DNA from: Argopecten irradians
Taxonomy: Eukaryota; Mollusca; Bivalvia; Pectinida; Pectinidae
Direction: 5' to 3'
DNA: 64,000 bases
NCBI RefSeq assembly: GCF_041381155.1
Contig: NC_091146.1
Coordinates: forward strand, 3,145,733 to 3,209,732
Part shown: in pieces, positions 1-12,770 of the stretch
How positions within the stretch are numbered: the first letter of the stretch is position 1
How the letters are laid out: each line of letters starts with the position of its first letter
Made by a program: the position numbers and the translations under genes
Notes under the pieces: generated by a model
Seen by the model: only the letters and a program-made list of their open reading frames with translations
Databases searched by the model: none
Told to the model about the DNA's origin: nothing

Positions 1-3000
1 TCGTTGTCCATTGTATCATAATCCGTTCGTTGTCCATTGTATCATAATCCGTTCGTTGTCCATTGTATCATAATCCGTTCGTTGTCCATTATATCATAAT
101 CCGTTCGTTGTCCATTGTATCATAATCCGTTCGTTGTCCATTGTATCATAATCCGTTCGTTGTCCATGTATCATAATCGTTCGTTGTCCATGTATCATAA
201 TCCGTTCGTTGTCCATTGTATCATAATCCGTTCGTTGTCCATTGTATCATAATCCGTTCGTTGTCCATTATATCATAATCCGTTCGTTGTCCATTTTATC
301 ATAATCCGTTCGTTGTCCATTATATCATAATCCGTTCGTTGTCCATTGTATCATAATCCGTTCGTTGTCCATTATATCATAATCCGTTCGTTGTCCATTG
401 TATCATAATCCGTTGTTGTCCATTATATCATAATTCGTTCGTTGTCCATTATATCATAATCCGTTCGTTGTCCATTGTATCATAATCCGTTCGTTGTCCA
501 TTATATCATAATCCGTTCGTTGTCCATTATATCATAATCGTTCGTTGTCCATTATATCATAATCCGTTCGTTGTCCATTATATCATAATCCGTTCGTTGT
601 CCATTGTATCATAATCCGTTCGTTGTCCATGTATCATAATCCGTTCGTTGTCCATTATATCATAATCCGTTCGTTGTCCATTATATCATAATCCGTTCGT
701 TGTCCATTATATCATAATCCGTTCGTTGTCCATTGTATCATAATCCGTTCGTTGTCCATTGTATCATAATCCGTTCGTTGTCCATTGTATCATAATCCGT
801 TCGTTGTCCATTATATCATAATCCGTTCGTTGTCCATTATATCATAATCCGTTCGTTGTCCATTATATCATAATCCGTTCGTTGTCCATTATATCATAAT
901 TCGTTCGTTGTCCATTGTATCATAATCCGTTCGTTGTCCATTATATCATAATTCGTTCGTTGTCCATTATATCATAATTCGTTCGTTGTCCATTATATCA
1001 TAATCCGTTCGTTGTCCATTATATCATAATCCGTTCGTTGTCCATTTATCATAATCGTTCGTTGTCCATTATCATAATCCGTTCGTTGTCCATTATATCA
1101 TAATCGTTCGTTGTCCATTGTATCATAATCCGTTCGTTGTCCATTATATCATAATCCGTTCGTTGTCCATTATATCATAATCCGTTCGTTGTCCATTTTA
1201 TCATAATCCGTTCGTTGTCCATTATATCATAATCCGTTCGTTGTCCATTATATCATAATCCGTTCGTTGTCCATTATATCATAATCCGTTCGTTGTCCAT
1301 TATATCATAATTCGTTCGTTGTCCATTGTATCATAATCCGTTCGTTGTCCATTATATCATAATCCGTTCGTTGTCCATATCATAATCCGTTCGTTGTCCA
1401 TATCATAATCCGTTCGTTGTCCATTATATCATAATCCGTTCGTTGTCCATTGTATCATAATCCGTTCGTTGTCCATTATATCATAATCGTCGTTCGTTGT
1501 CCATTATATCATAATCCGTTCGTTGTCCATTATATCATAATCCGTTCGTTGTCCATTATATCATAATCCGTTCGTTGTCCATTGTATCATAATCCGTTCG
1601 TTGTCCATTGTATCATAATCCGTTCGTTGTCCATTGTATCATAATCGTTCGTTGTCCATTATATCATAATCCGTTCGTTGTCCATTGTATCATAATCCGT
1701 TCGTTGTCCATTATATCATAATCCGTTCGTTGTCCATTATATCATAATCCGTTCGTTGTCCATTATATCATAATCCGTTCGTTGTCCATTGTATCATAAT
1801 CCGTTCGTTGTCCATTGTATCATAATCCGTTCGTTGTCCATTATATCATAATCCGTTCGTTGTCCATTATATCATAATCCGTTCGTTGTCCATTATATCA
1901 TAATCCGTTCGTTGTCCATTATATCATAATCCGTTCGTTGTCCATTGTATCATAATCCGTTCGTTGTCCATTGTATCATAATCCGTTCGTTGTCCATTGT
2001 ATCATAATCCGTTCGTTGTCCATTATATCATAATCCGTTCGTTGTCCATTGTATCATAATCCGTTCGTTGTCCATTGTATCATAAATCCGTTCGTTGTCC
2101 ATTATATCATAATCCGTTCGTTGTCCATTGTATCATAATCCGTTCGTTGTCCAATGTATCATAATCCGTTCGTTGTCCATTGTATCATAATCCGTTCGTT
2201 GTCCATTGTATCATAATCCGTTCGTTGTCCATTGTATCATAATCCGTTCGTTGTCCATTATATCATAATCCGTTCGTTGTCCATTATATCATAATCCGTT
2301 CGTTGTCCATTATATCATAATCCGTTCGTTGTCCATTGTATCATAATCGTTCGTTGTCCAATATCATAATCCGTTCGTTGTCCATTGTATCATAATCCGT
2401 TCGTTGTCCATTGTATCATAATCCGTTCGTTGTCCATTATATCATAATCCATATCATAATCCGTTCGTTGTCCATTATATCATAATCCGTTCGTTGTCCA
2501 TTATATCATAATTCGTTCGTTGTCCATTTATCATAATCCGTTCGTTGTCCAATGTATCATAATCCGTTCGTTGTCCATTATATCATAATCCGTTCGTTGT
2601 CCATTATATCATAATCCGTTCGTTGTCCATTATATCATAATCCGTTCGTTGTCCATTGTATCATAATCCGTTCGTTGTCCATTGTATCATAATCCGTTCG
2701 TTGTCCATTATATCATAATCCGTTCGTTGTCCATTATATCATAATCCGTTCGTTGTCCAATATCATAATCCGTTCGTTGTCCATTATATCATAATCCGTT
2801 CGTTGTCCATTATATCATAATTCGTTCGTTGTCCATTATATCATAATCCGTTCGTTGTCCATTATATCATAATTCGTTCGTTGTCCATTGTATCATAATC
2901 CGTTCGTTGTCCATTATATCATAATCCGTTCGTTGTCCATTATATCATAATCCGTTCGTTGTCCATTATATCATAATCCGTTCGTTGTCCATTATATCAT

Positions 3001-3850
3001 AATCCGTTCGTTGTCCATTGTATCATAATCCGTTCGTTGTCCATTATATCATAATCCGTTCGTTGTCCATTATATCATAATCCGTTCGTTGTCCATTATA
3101 TCATAATCCGTTCGTTGTCCATTATATCATAATCCGTTCGTTGTCCATTATATCATAATTCGTTCGTTGTCCATTATATCATAATCCGTTCGTTGTCCAT
3201 TATATCATAATTCGTTCGTTGTCCATTATATCATAATTCGTTCGTTGTCCATTGTATCATAATCCGTTCGTTGTCCATTGTATCATAATCCGTTCGTTGT
3301 CCATTGTATCATAATCCGTTCGTTGTCCAATGTATCATAATCCGTTCGTTGTCCATTGTATCATAATCCGTTCGTTGTCCATTGTATCATAATCCGTTCG
3401 TTGTCCATTATATCATAATCCGTTCGTTGTCCATTATATCATAATCCGTTCGTTGTCCATTATATCATAATTCCGTTCGTTGTCCATTATATCATAATTC
3501 GTTCGTTGTCCATTATATCATAATCCGTTCGTTGTCCATTATATCATAATCCGTTCGTTGTCCATTGTATCATAATCCGTTCGTTGTCCATTGTATCATA
3601 ATCCGTTCGTTGTCCATTATATCATAATCCGTTCGTTGTTATATCATAATCCGTTCGTTGTCCATTATTGTATATAATCATAATAATCCGTTCGTTGTCC
3701 ATTGTATCATAATCCGTTCGTGTCGTAATGTCCATTGTATCATAATCCATCCGTTCGTTGTCCATTGTATCATAATCCAGTGTGGTCCATTTGTTTCATA
3801 ATCCGTTCGATGTATTGTTTCATAATGCGTTCGTTGTGCCATTATAAACA
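1..3850. repeat. 26-bp tandem satellite array
   Basis: Head-to-tail copies of a 26-bp unit whose core is ttcgttgtccatt followed by gtatcataatcc or atatcataatcc. About 145 copies by length. The array runs off the left edge of the window, so its true size is unknown. Two main variants (ttGtatc and ttAtatc) are mixed in short runs, and single-base deletions give occasional 22-25-bp units. The last 200 bp (3660-3850) are more broken, with partial and rearranged units. Readable frames here are by-products of the repeat and are not genes. Confidence 0.97.
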
Positions 3851-5660
3851 TACATCCCAAGGAAAGACAATAAATTCTGGACGTTATTGTGACTTATTAC
3901 TGAATTGTTAAATAGATATTACTGACGATCCAAGAGAAACAATACATCTGGACGTTAATTATGACTTTATTACTGATTGTTAATCAAATATTACTGACGA
4001 TCCAAGGAGACAATAAATTCTGGAGACGATTCAATTATGATATTACTTTATTACTGATTGTTTAATTAATTATTACTGGACGAGCCAGGGAACAATAAAT
4101 CTGGCGTTAATTATACTTTCTTACTAATTGTTAATTAAATATTACTGACGGATCAAGGGAACAATAATCTGTACGTTAATTATACTTATTACTGATTGTT
4201 AAATAAATAATTACTCACGTTCCAAGAGAATAATAAAATCTAGGACCGTTAATTATGACTTATTACTGATATGTTTTAAATATATATTAACTGATGATCA
4301 AAAAAACAAGAGAACAATAAATCTGGACGTTAAGTATAACTTTATGTACTGATAGTTTAATTAAATAATACTGAACGATCCAAGTGAACTATAAATCTGG
4401 ACGTTAATTATGACTTTATAACTGATCATTTAAGTTAAAATATTACTGACGATCCAAGGGAACAATCAAGTCTGGACGTTAAATATTAGCTTTTACTACT
4501 GATTGTTAATTAAATAATTACTGATGATCCAAGATAAGCAATAAATCTGGACCTGTAAGTATGAGACTTAACAACTGATTGTAAATAAATCTATTACTGA
4601 CGAACCAAGGGAACAATAAAGTCTGTACGTTAATTATGACACTTTACTACTGATTGTTAATTATAAGTATTACTGACGATCAAAGGGAACAATAATAAAT
4701 CATGGACGTTCTAATTATGACTTTTTTTACTGATTGTTTAACTAAATATTAACTTGCCGATCAAAGGGAACAATAAATCTGAAGTTAATTAAGACTTTTA
4801 CTCTACTGATTGTTAATTAAAGTATTACTGACGAATCAAAGGCGAGACAATAAATATCCGGACGTTAATTTGTGACTTTTTTACTGATTGTTTAATTAAA
4901 TATTACTGACGATCAAAGGGAACAATAAATCTGACGTTAATTATGACTTTATTCCTGATAGTTAATTAGAGATAGGGTTAACTGACGATCCAAAGGAACA
5001 ATAAAATCTGACGTTAATTTATGACTTATATTTACTGATTAGTTAGAATTAAATATTACTGACGATCCAGAGGGAACACTAAATTCTGGACGTTTAATTA
5101 ATGACTTATTTAACTGATTGATAATCAAATATTACTGACGATCCCAAGGGAACAAAAAAATCCTGGACGATTAATTATGACTTTTATTACTGATTCTGTT
5201 AATTAAATATTACTGACCCAGATCAACATGGTAGAACAAACAATCTGGAGCGTTTTACTAATGACACTATTACTGATTGTTATTGTAAAAATATTACTGA
5301 CGGATCCTAAGAGAACAATAAAATCTGGACGTTAATTTATACTTTATTCACTGATTGTTATAATTAAATATTACTGACAGATCTAAGAGAACAATAAATC
5401 TGTACGTTTAATTATGACTTTACTACTCGATAGTTAATTACATATTACTGACGATCAAAGAACAATAAATCCTGGTACGTAGATAATGACTTATACTACT
5501 GAAGAGTTAATGTGAAATATTAGCCCTATACGATTGGGCTAGGGAACATAATATGGACGTTTTATCATGACTTTAGCTTTTCCTTTACTGATTGTTAATT
5601 CATAAATATGGGTTACTGACGATCCAAGGGAACAATGTCAGTAATCTGGACGTTAATTAT
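3851..5660. repeat. Degenerate, indel-rich part of the 71-bp satellite
   Basis: The same 71-bp unit as the clean array at 6234-8291 (tactgacgatccaaggg, then aataaatctggacgtt). Almost every copy here carries several one-base insertions or deletions, with far fewer substitutions. The indel-dominated damage looks like unpolished long-read consensus more than evolutionary decay, but decay at an array edge is possible. About 25 units by length. Confidence 0.85.
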
Positions 5661-6233
5661 GACTTGGATGGCATTTTTGGATCTTGATGCAGATCAAGTT
5701 AAGAGTAATGGGACTTCGCAGTGGCAAAATGTCAATTATAATTGTTATACTCATGACTTATATTCCAGAATAACCATATGTAAAGTTTATATTTATGAGA
5801 TCCATTTATAACTTCGATTTCGACGCCTGCGTGCTTTTTTATATTCTGACTGCAGGGCTATCTGGACAGTTAATTACAACAATTTTGACCTAAAGATTAA
5901 TGACTGATGTTAATAATGATAAACTGATCGTAAAAATTTCAAAGAGAACAATAAATCTGGACGTTTTAAGTATGCTAACTTTTTTACTGAGGATGACTTT
6001 AAGTTAATATATTCTGTTACTAAACATTATTCTACGAGAAGGATATAATTTATTTTACAGTATAGGAACATCGAATGTATTATCTGTCAATTAATACAAA
6101 TTACTACGATACTTACAATTAATCCTTCTCTCCATTACACCCACAAAAAAATTTACCCCTTAATATATCAAACAGACTTGATAGAGAGAAAATAAACCGT
6201 CGAGTTGTCCCCCCTGTGTAAACTACTGACTAA
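5661..6233. other. Interruption between two blocks of the 71-bp satellite
   Basis: Mostly non-repetitive AT-rich sequence with scraps of the 71-bp unit (for example around 5935-5970). No coding exon, RNA gene or transposon end was recognised. It may be a collapsed or poorly resolved part of the array. Confidence 0.6.
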
Positions 6234-8291
6234 TTAAATATTACTGACGATCCAAGGGAACAATAAATCTGGACGTTAATTATGACTTTACTACTGATTG
6301 TTAATTAAATATTACTGACGATCAAAGGGAACAATAAATCTGGACGTTAATTATGACTTTTTTACTGATTGTTAATTAAATATTACTGACGATCAAAGGG
6401 AACAATAAATCTGGACGTTAATTATGACTTTATTACTGATTGTTAATTAAATATTACTGACGATCAAAGGGAACAATAAATCTGGACGTTAATTATGACT
6501 TTATTACTGATAGTTAATTAAATATTACTGACGATCCAAAGGAACAATAAATCTGGACGTTAATTATGACTTTATTACTGATAGTTAATTAAATATTACT
6601 GACGATCCAAGGGAACAATAAATCTGGACGTTAATTATGACTTTACTACTGATTGTTAATTAAATATTACTGACGATCCAAGGGAACAATAAATCTGGAC
6701 GTTAATTATGACTTTATTACTGATTGTTAATTAAATATTACTGACGATCAAAGGGAACAATAAATCTGGACGTTAATTATGACTCTATTACTGATTGTTA
6801 ATTAAATATTACTGACGATCTAAGAGAACAATAAATCTGGACGTTAATTATGACTTTATTACTGATTGTTAATTAAATATTACTGACGATCTAAGAGAAC
6901 AATAAATCTGGACGTTAATTATGACTTTACTACTGATAGTTAATTAAATATTACTGACGATCCAAAGGGAACAATAAATCTGGACGTTAATTATGACTTT
7001 ATTACTGATTGTTAATTAAATATTACTGACGATCCAAGGGAACAATAAATCTGGACGTTAATTATGACTTTATTACTGATTGTTAATTAAATATTACTGA
7101 CGATCTAAGAGAACAATAAATCTGGACGTTAATTATGACTTTATTACTGATAGTTAATTAAATATTACTGACGATCAAAGGGAACAATAAATCTGGACGT
7201 TAACTATGACTTTATTACTGATTGTTATTTAAATATTACTGACGATCCAAGGGAACAATAAATCTGGACGTTAATTATGACTTTATTACTGATTGTTAAT
7301 TAAATATTACTGACGATCTAAGAGAACAATAAATCTGGACGTTAATTATGACTTTATTACTGATTGTTAATTAAATATTACTGACGATTCAAGGGATCAA
7401 TAAATCTGGACGTTAATTATGACTTATTACTGATTGTTAATTAAATATTACTGACGATCCAAGAGAACAATAAATCTGGACGTTAATTATGACTTTATTA
7501 CTGATTGTTAATTAAATATTACTGACGATCCAAGAGAACAATAAATCTGGACGTTAATTATGACTTTACTACTGATAGTTAATTAAATATTACTGACGAT
7601 CCAAGAGAACAATAAATCTGGACGTTAATTATGACTTTATTACTGATAGTTAATTAAATATTACTGATGATCCAAGAGAACAATAAATCTGGACGTTAAT
7701 TATGACTTTATTACTGATAGTTAATTAAATATTACTGACGATCCAAGAGAACAATAAATCTGGACGTTAATTATGACTTTATTACTGATAGTTAATTAAA
7801 TATTACTGACGATCCAAGAGAACAATAAATCTGGACGTTAATTATGACTTTATTACTGATTGTTAATTAAATATTACTGACGATCCAAGGGAACAATAAA
7901 TCTGGACGTTAATTATGACTTTATTACTGATAGTTAATTAAATATTACTGACGATCCAAGAGAACAATAAATCTGGACGTTAATTATGACTTTACTACTG
8001 ATTGTTAATTAAATATTACTGACGATCCAAGGGAACAATAAATCTGGACGTTAATTATGACTTTACTACTGATAGTTAATTAAATATTACTGATGATCCA
8101 AGAGAACAATAAATCTGGACGTTAATTATGACTTTACTACTGATAGTTAATTAAATATTACTGATGATCCAAGAGAACAATAAATCTGGACGTTAATTAT
8201 GACTTTACTACTGATAGTTAATTAAATATTACTGACGATCCAAGAGAACAATAAATCTGGACGTTAATTATGACTTTACTACTGATTGTTT
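6234..8291. repeat. Clean 71-bp tandem satellite array
   Basis: About 29 near-identical 71-bp units. Variation is concentrated at a few sites: gattgtt or gatagtt, ccaaggg or ccaagag or ctaagag, and tttatta or tttacta. It lies downstream of the stop codon of gene 1 and ends abruptly at 8291, where single-copy sequence begins. Confidence 0.97.
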
Positions 8292-8477
8292 ATTGTAAGG
8301 CAGCCCAGATCTTCATATACAAGAAAACGAAGCCATTGTATTGACTGTACAATGTCTTATAATCAAAAGTGAAAGATTTGGGTACTGAAACATAATAACT
8401 TTGTATATATACTTATTATTTAAGAATGGTAGGCTTTTATTGAATCTGAAGTCAATCAATGAATAGGAATATGATAG

Positions 8478-8762
8478 ACATATATTAATGTTGTATTTAA
8501 AATTATAGTATATGATATATAACATATACATATGTGTATTTCAAATTATAGTGTATGATATATAACATATACATATGTGTATTTAAAATTATAGTGTATG
8601 ATATATAACATATACATATGTGTATGTATAATTATAGTATATGATATATAGCATATACATATGTGTATTTAAAATTATAGTATATGATATATAGCATATA
8701 CATATGTGTATTTAAAATTATAGTGTATGATATATAGCATATACATATGTGTATTTATAATT
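8478..8762. repeat. 43-bp AT-rich tandem repeat
   Basis: About 6.5 copies of a 43-bp unit containing acatatacatatgtgtat, itself nearly palindromic. It sits 140-425 bp beyond the stop codon of gene 1, where a 3' UTR or polyadenylation region would be expected. No convincing polyadenylation signal was found on the minus strand here. Confidence 0.9.
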
Positions 8763-8901
8763 GCAAAAAATGATTACATGTCTTTTTGTATGATCATCAT
8801 CTTCAGCACGTGCTATCATTAGGATACATCCATATTTTTCAAAAATACATTCATAATTGAAAATTAAAACCCACACATCAGAACATACGCGTCGTATTGC
8901 A

Positions 8902-8960
8902 TCACGTGATGTCGTTGTACGCTTCGTTTCCTGTGGTCATTTTCAGGTCTGCGTCGGTGT
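8902..8960 (-). CDS. Gene 1 exon 16: terminal tail exon ending in a tyrosine motif
   Basis: The acceptor tttgtag is followed by a phase-1 entry and 18 codons: TDADLKMTTGNEAYNDIT, then TGA at 8904-8902. The protein therefore ends with a tyrosine in the context EAYNDIT, a YxxI motif at the extreme C-terminus. The phase matches the donors of all upstream tail exons. It is too short to be found by length alone; support comes from the acceptor, the phase and the tyrosine motif shared in style with the cassettes upstream. Confidence 0.65.
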
Positions 8961-8998
8961 CTACAAATTAAAACAAGTAAAATAAAACATGAATCACC

Positions 8999-9187
8999 TA
9001 TTCCGAATTTGCATATTACAGAGTTATCTGCCCTTGCGGGTAGGTATTGATTGTGACGTCATATGTTTGGGAGAGTAACGTCATACGTTTCGGAGAAAAC
9101 GACGTGAATTGCGCTCACAAAATAATGACGTTACAATCTATACCTACCCGCAAGGGAGCTTACTCTGTAATATGCAAAGACGGAATA
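8999..9187. mobile_element. MITE family A, copy 1 (complete)
   Basis: Long terminal inverted repeats: tttgcatattacagag on the left is mirrored by ctctgtaatatgcaaa on the right, and the symmetry continues inward through cccttgcgggtaggtat and its complement. About 189 bp, with no coding capacity. Related copies lie at 13906-14070, 59318-59483 and 62801-62855, so this is a dispersed non-autonomous DNA transposon. This copy sits directly upstream of the terminal exon of gene 1, inside the last intron. Confidence 0.85.
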
Positions 9188-9267
9188 TTCGTTTTTCAGT
9201 AAGTCTACATAGACACGCGATAGGTGGTTATGTCATATGATGAATTAATCTAAAACAGACTAATATC

Positions 9268-9345
9268 ATTTGGGTAATCGGGTGGTGTAGTGGTTAAGCC
9301 GCTCGCCTTTCACTTAATTCCAGGTTAGAGCCTTTCACCTTACAT
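9268..9345 (+). mobile_element. Possible tRNA-derived SINE head fragment
   Basis: The stretch ggtggtgtagtggttaagcc resembles a tRNA A box, and ccaggttagagcc about 35 bp later resembles a degraded B box. No full tRNA fold or SINE tail is visible. Most likely an eroded SINE head. Confidence 0.4.
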
Positions 9346-9793
9346 AATTCCTGTCATAAACACTGAAACAATTATCTCCTATTGTTTTAAAGAGAACGAA
9401 GGAGTGTTTTCATTTAAATGACTCCTTCATGCAATACTGTTCTATCGTTTAAACGTTTCTGTCTAAATCTGAGCACGTTGGTTATTTCTAAATGTCATTA
9501 TACTTACATTTCAACTTTCCAAAGATCATTGATTTTTATCATATAAGTGTTCAGGGTCTAAAACATAATTTTAATATTTGATTTAAACATATACAGTGAT
9601 ATAAAAAAATTGTGATTTTATTTGACCACACTTAATAGGTTAACAAAACATTATTAAAACTTGGTGGTATGTATTATATATACTTGAAAGAAATAAAGAA
9701 GACAGACAGAAAGAAATCAACTAAAACCAATTCCTAAAATTCAGTAACCAAATATAGCATTACTATTATGAATTAAACAAACCCTATATGTAC

Positions 9794-9853
9794 CTGTGGT
9801 TTGATACAGATCCTGATACTTCCGGCCATCTTCTGTTGTATTCTCATCACCGA
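9794..9853 (-). CDS. Gene 1 exon 15: tyrosine cassette C4 (YQDL)
   Basis: A 60-bp cassette in phase 1 at both ends, acceptor acacaag and donor G|gtacat. It encodes GDENTTEDGRKYQDLYQTT. The YQDLYQTT end aligns with YLELYQSA of cassette C1 (13778-13837), and the overall layout matches C2 and C3. YQDL is a YxxL motif; the residue two before the tyrosine is Arg, so it is not a strict ITIM. A second tyrosine follows at +4. Likely cytoplasmic. Confidence 0.72.
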
Positions 9854-10039
9854 CTTGTGTATAAAAAGGATAACATACTAAATATATATTTCTCCAAATC
9901 AGTAAGTTATAATACTATAAATAACATCATTTAATCATGTAAATGACGATCATCTTCATTGGCTTAAATCAATGTTATCATTATATAATTATTATAGTCT
10001 AAATTAACGACGCCATTTGAAGCGTCGACTTTGATGGGT

Positions 10040-10212
10040 TTGATTCACCATGTTTGATGATAGAGGAAAACCGCAGTACCCGGAGAAAAACCACAGACCA
10101 GCTTTCGTTACCTGGCAACTGCCCTACATGGGATTCAAACTAGCGACACAAAGGTGAAAGGATTGTGGTAATATGTCGGGACATCTTAACCACTCGGCCA
10201 CCATGGCCCCTG
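10040..10212 (-). mobile_element. tRNA-derived SINE, family 1 (minus strand)
   Basis: On the minus strand the element begins with a class II tRNA-like head: A box tggccgagtggttaag, then B box agtttgaatcc. The body follows with gggcagttgccaggta and a tttctccgggta region. The same body is seen at 50975-51172 and 52146-52356. It lacks the 3' tail seen in the 52-kb copy, so it is truncated. It lies in the intron between cassettes C3 and C4. Confidence 0.8.
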
Positions 10213-10329
10213 ATAGAGACTAGAACACTGACACACCAGAAAGTGTCCCGCTCAATGTGCCTTATGGTTAGAAAAATAATATCTTCATAATGAAGTTAAA
10301 GAGGTTCACTTGATGACAAATCTTGAAAG

Positions 10330-10810
10330 TAACTGATGACTGTATAGTACTAGAGGTCCCTGTGCGATATTGGCACCTACCAACGATCTACATTTGTTTG
10401 TCTAAAAATGGAAAGAGGGATGCTTTTTGTGCTTACAAAACTTTAAATATCAAAATCCAATATGACTGCCTGTTGGCTATTATGATGATGGATCGGTCTC
10501 AAAATGCAATATGCACAACTAAGGTCCTAGGGGGACCTACAATTACAACTTGTGAAAGATGCCTTCAGTACTTTATGAGAAACAGCGGCTACAAACTTCA
10601 ACTATCAAAATCCAAGATGGCTGACTGGTGTTCATCTTGCTAACCAATCAGTAACAGACTTTAGCCGTTCGATTATGTTGTTGACCGATCCGTCACAAAA
10701 TGTAATATGCACAACTAGAGCCTAGGGGAACCTTATATATGGAATTCGAGGCAAATACTTGCAGTACTATCTGAGAAATCGTAGTAACAAGAAAACGGAC
10801 AGACGGACAA
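10330..10810. repeat. Two diverged copies of a ~190-bp module
   Basis: Two segments, beginning near 10481 and 10674, share the order: tatgatgatg-like lead, aatatgcacaact, a cctaggggaacct-like block, then cagtactttatgagaaa-like sequence. The open frame at 10323-10643 falls mostly on the first module and has no recognisable domain, so I do not call it a gene. The unit looks like a fragment of a repetitive element of unknown class. Confidence 0.55.
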
Positions 10811-10954
10811 TCGACATTGCGCAAAACCAATATTAATCTTAGTATAATTCATGAGCAACTGAAACATGTTCAGTAGTTTCATTGAATCAAATTAAGATGG
10901 AGACTTGAATATTAGGATATTAAAGTAAACCAGTGAGCATTCAAAAACGGAGAG

Positions 10955-11180
10955 AGAAAAATAAGTTAAAGTGATACCATCTCGATATTCGTGAGTTTAC
11001 GACCACAGTCGTTATATCCACCTCTGGACTACGCCATAGAAAAACTGAATGTTATACGCGACAACAGGGTGCGACTAATATTAGAATCGGAAATGACAAC
11101 AAAGCGAAATACATAGAATGGGTGTAGGATTACAGATACACAACAAATATCATGGACAATGCCGTAGTGCACATGATGGG
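10955..11180 (+). repeat. Dispersed repeat R2, copy 1
   Basis: Aligns by eye, with gaps, to 22275-22427 and 23175-23420. The shared order is tctcgatattc, a ctcctgga or ctctggacta block, a catagaaaaact-like block, acaacagg, actaatattagaa, then cggaaa. Diverged but collinear over more than 150 bp. Probably an old transposon family; no ends or coding region were recognised. Confidence 0.6.
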
Positions 11181-11492
11181 AACACTGACCGATCACAGGC
11201 ATTCAAATATGAACCAAGGTTTTCTTATATTTTTGTATTAGAAGTCATATATAGGCTATAAGGCATCGGTTTCTAATGGCAAGCAAATTGCCTCATCTAA
11301 ATTAAGATCAAACCAATCTATTTCACGTCGCCTAGGTAACATTTTAGATTAAGGAATGTTCTTTTTAAACATGTTAAGTTTATCAAAAAAAAGAAGTTTT
11401 GATAATGTTGATAAAACCCGGCAACATTATCAATCTCATTTTAATTGGAATGTTTTGTGTAGTATTATCCCTTTAATAAGACTGATATATAG

Positions 11493-11642
11493 AGAATACA
11501 TGGTTAGTATCTTACAATACAAGGTTTATTTTGGTGCGAGACTTAGGAAAGCCGAGATGACGAGGCTTTGCCGAGTCATCTTGGCTTTCCGTGTCGAGCA
11601 CCAAAATAAAACTTGTATTGTAAGATACTAACCGTGTATTCT
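11493..11642. mobile_element. Fold-back element 1 (long palindrome)
   Basis: Nearly perfect inverted repeat of about 70 bp per arm: gttagtatcttacaatacaa at the left is mirrored by ttgtattgtaagatactaac at the right, with a short loop at gaggctttgcc. Transcribed, it would form one long hairpin. Arm mismatches are few, so it is probably young. Typical of fold-back MITEs; a hairpin small-RNA source is a weaker alternative. Confidence 0.85.
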
Positions 11643-12158
11643 GTTTATCCTGCAACAATTATGGCATTCAAAACGAAAGCAAATTGACAGTTCCTTACTT
11701 TGTTTCGCTCGAAGCGAGACGCTTCTTTGATGCGGAGGTAAAGATTCATTCACTTAACCGAATGAGAGTGTACTCCTTTTTACTGCCGTGTGGGAAATAA
11801 ATAAGCGCATTCACAAACAGTAACCGTAATTCTATTCAGTGAATATACTCAAATAACAATAAATACCCATTAAAGAATTACTTAACAATACATACCTTTG
11901 TCATGAGCCAAGAAAAAGACGACACAGCCATACGAGATTTTCGATATCTTAAAAATGACGTCATTTCGGTGAATGTGACGTCACGTTTTAGCGGACGACT
12001 GAATGACGTTTCATTCACCGGAAGGTTCAAGTTCAGGGTCAAGTTAGAAAAGTTCCGTCAGATATGGAACAAATTCACGTGATCGTATTGACGGATAAAG
12101 CACAAGTTTATCTGGCAGTAGTTATCGGTCAGTATGTGGGACAGTTGCAGGATAAATA
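11643..12158. mobile_element. Possible non-autonomous element with 13-bp inverted ends
   Basis: tttatcctgcaac near 11645 is mirrored by gttgcaggataaa near 12146. The interior has no recognised coding sequence and contains several gacgtcat palindromes. The left end directly abuts fold-back element 1. Whether the two belong to one composite element is unclear. Confidence 0.45.
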
Positions 12159-12159
12159 T

Positions 12160-12190
12160 ATATATACCTGTGGATTCATATCTATAATAA
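12160..12190 (-). pseudogene. Remnant of a fifth tyrosine cassette
   Basis: On the minus strand gatatgaatccacag|gtatat matches the 3' end and donor of cassettes C2 and C3 (DMNQS followed by G|gtatat). The 5' part of the exon and its acceptor are missing. Fold-back element 2 lies between this remnant and the intact cassette at 12339-12398. It records a further duplication in the tail-exon series, now broken. Confidence 0.55.
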
Positions 12191-12214
12191 AACGTCGAGG
12201 TATGAAACAAATAT

Positions 12215-12326
12215 ACTCTTTCATAAGTGGATATGAAGGATAAGGATATTATACCCTCGGGATCACAAAATGTAGTAAAACCTCGGGTAGTATATCCCTA
12301 TCCGTCATATCCACGCATGAAAGAGT
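12215..12326. mobile_element. Fold-back element 2
   Basis: Inverted arms actctttcat...gtggatatga...ggata mirrored by tatcc...tcatatccac...atgaaagagt, with a loop of about 20 bp centred near 12270. Arms are imperfect (several mismatches). It lies 12 bp from the donor side of cassette C3. Confidence 0.8.
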
Positions 12327-12338
12327 CTTACAATATAC

Positions 12339-12398
12339 CTGTGGATTGATTCATATCCATGTATTCCTGGTCATCCCCAGTTGCATTCACAGCTGCAC
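12339..12398 (-). CDS. Gene 1 exon 14: tyrosine cassette C3 (YMDM)
   Basis: 60-bp cassette, acceptor attag and donor G|gtatat, phase 1 at both ends. It encodes AAVNATGDDQEYMDMNQST. YMDM is a close match to the YxxM motif that binds the SH2 domains of the PI3-kinase p85 subunit in known receptors. Nearly the same motif and flank (YMDMNQSK) occur in the next cassette upstream, so the two are recent sister duplicates. Confidence 0.75.
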
Positions 12399-12770
12399 CT
12401 AATACATAAACAAATGGCTAGAATGTAGAGCTATGATAAGCGTTGTGGTGAAACTAACAACGCAGACATCATTTATTTTTGTATAACACAAGCAAAGAAA
12501 TGAATCGATCACTTTTTAAAAAATCTCAAACGCCGCAATTTATTACGCCGATTCTGATTAACCTATGCAATGGCGTTAAGATTTCTGAGAAAAACAACAT
12601 AACGTTATTTTAACATGTTTAGTGTTTTTTATGCCATTGATAACAAGTCAATACTTGTTATAAAAACGTTTTTCTTCAAGAAATTGTCTGCTTTTGCGCG
12701 GTGTTTTTTTCTTCTAATTCATTAATAATGACATGTACTTAATATTGATAGTATGAATCAAACAAACTAT

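Noticed and set aside
1..3850. CRISPR array
   Set aside because: No unique spacers between repeats; the units are contiguous, and the genome is animal.
10323..10643. 106-codon plus-strand frame as a gene
   Set aside because: Falls on a duplicated repetitive module, no recognisable domain, no clear start context.
11356..11631. 91-codon plus-strand frame
   Set aside because: Its second half is the arm and loop of fold-back element 1.
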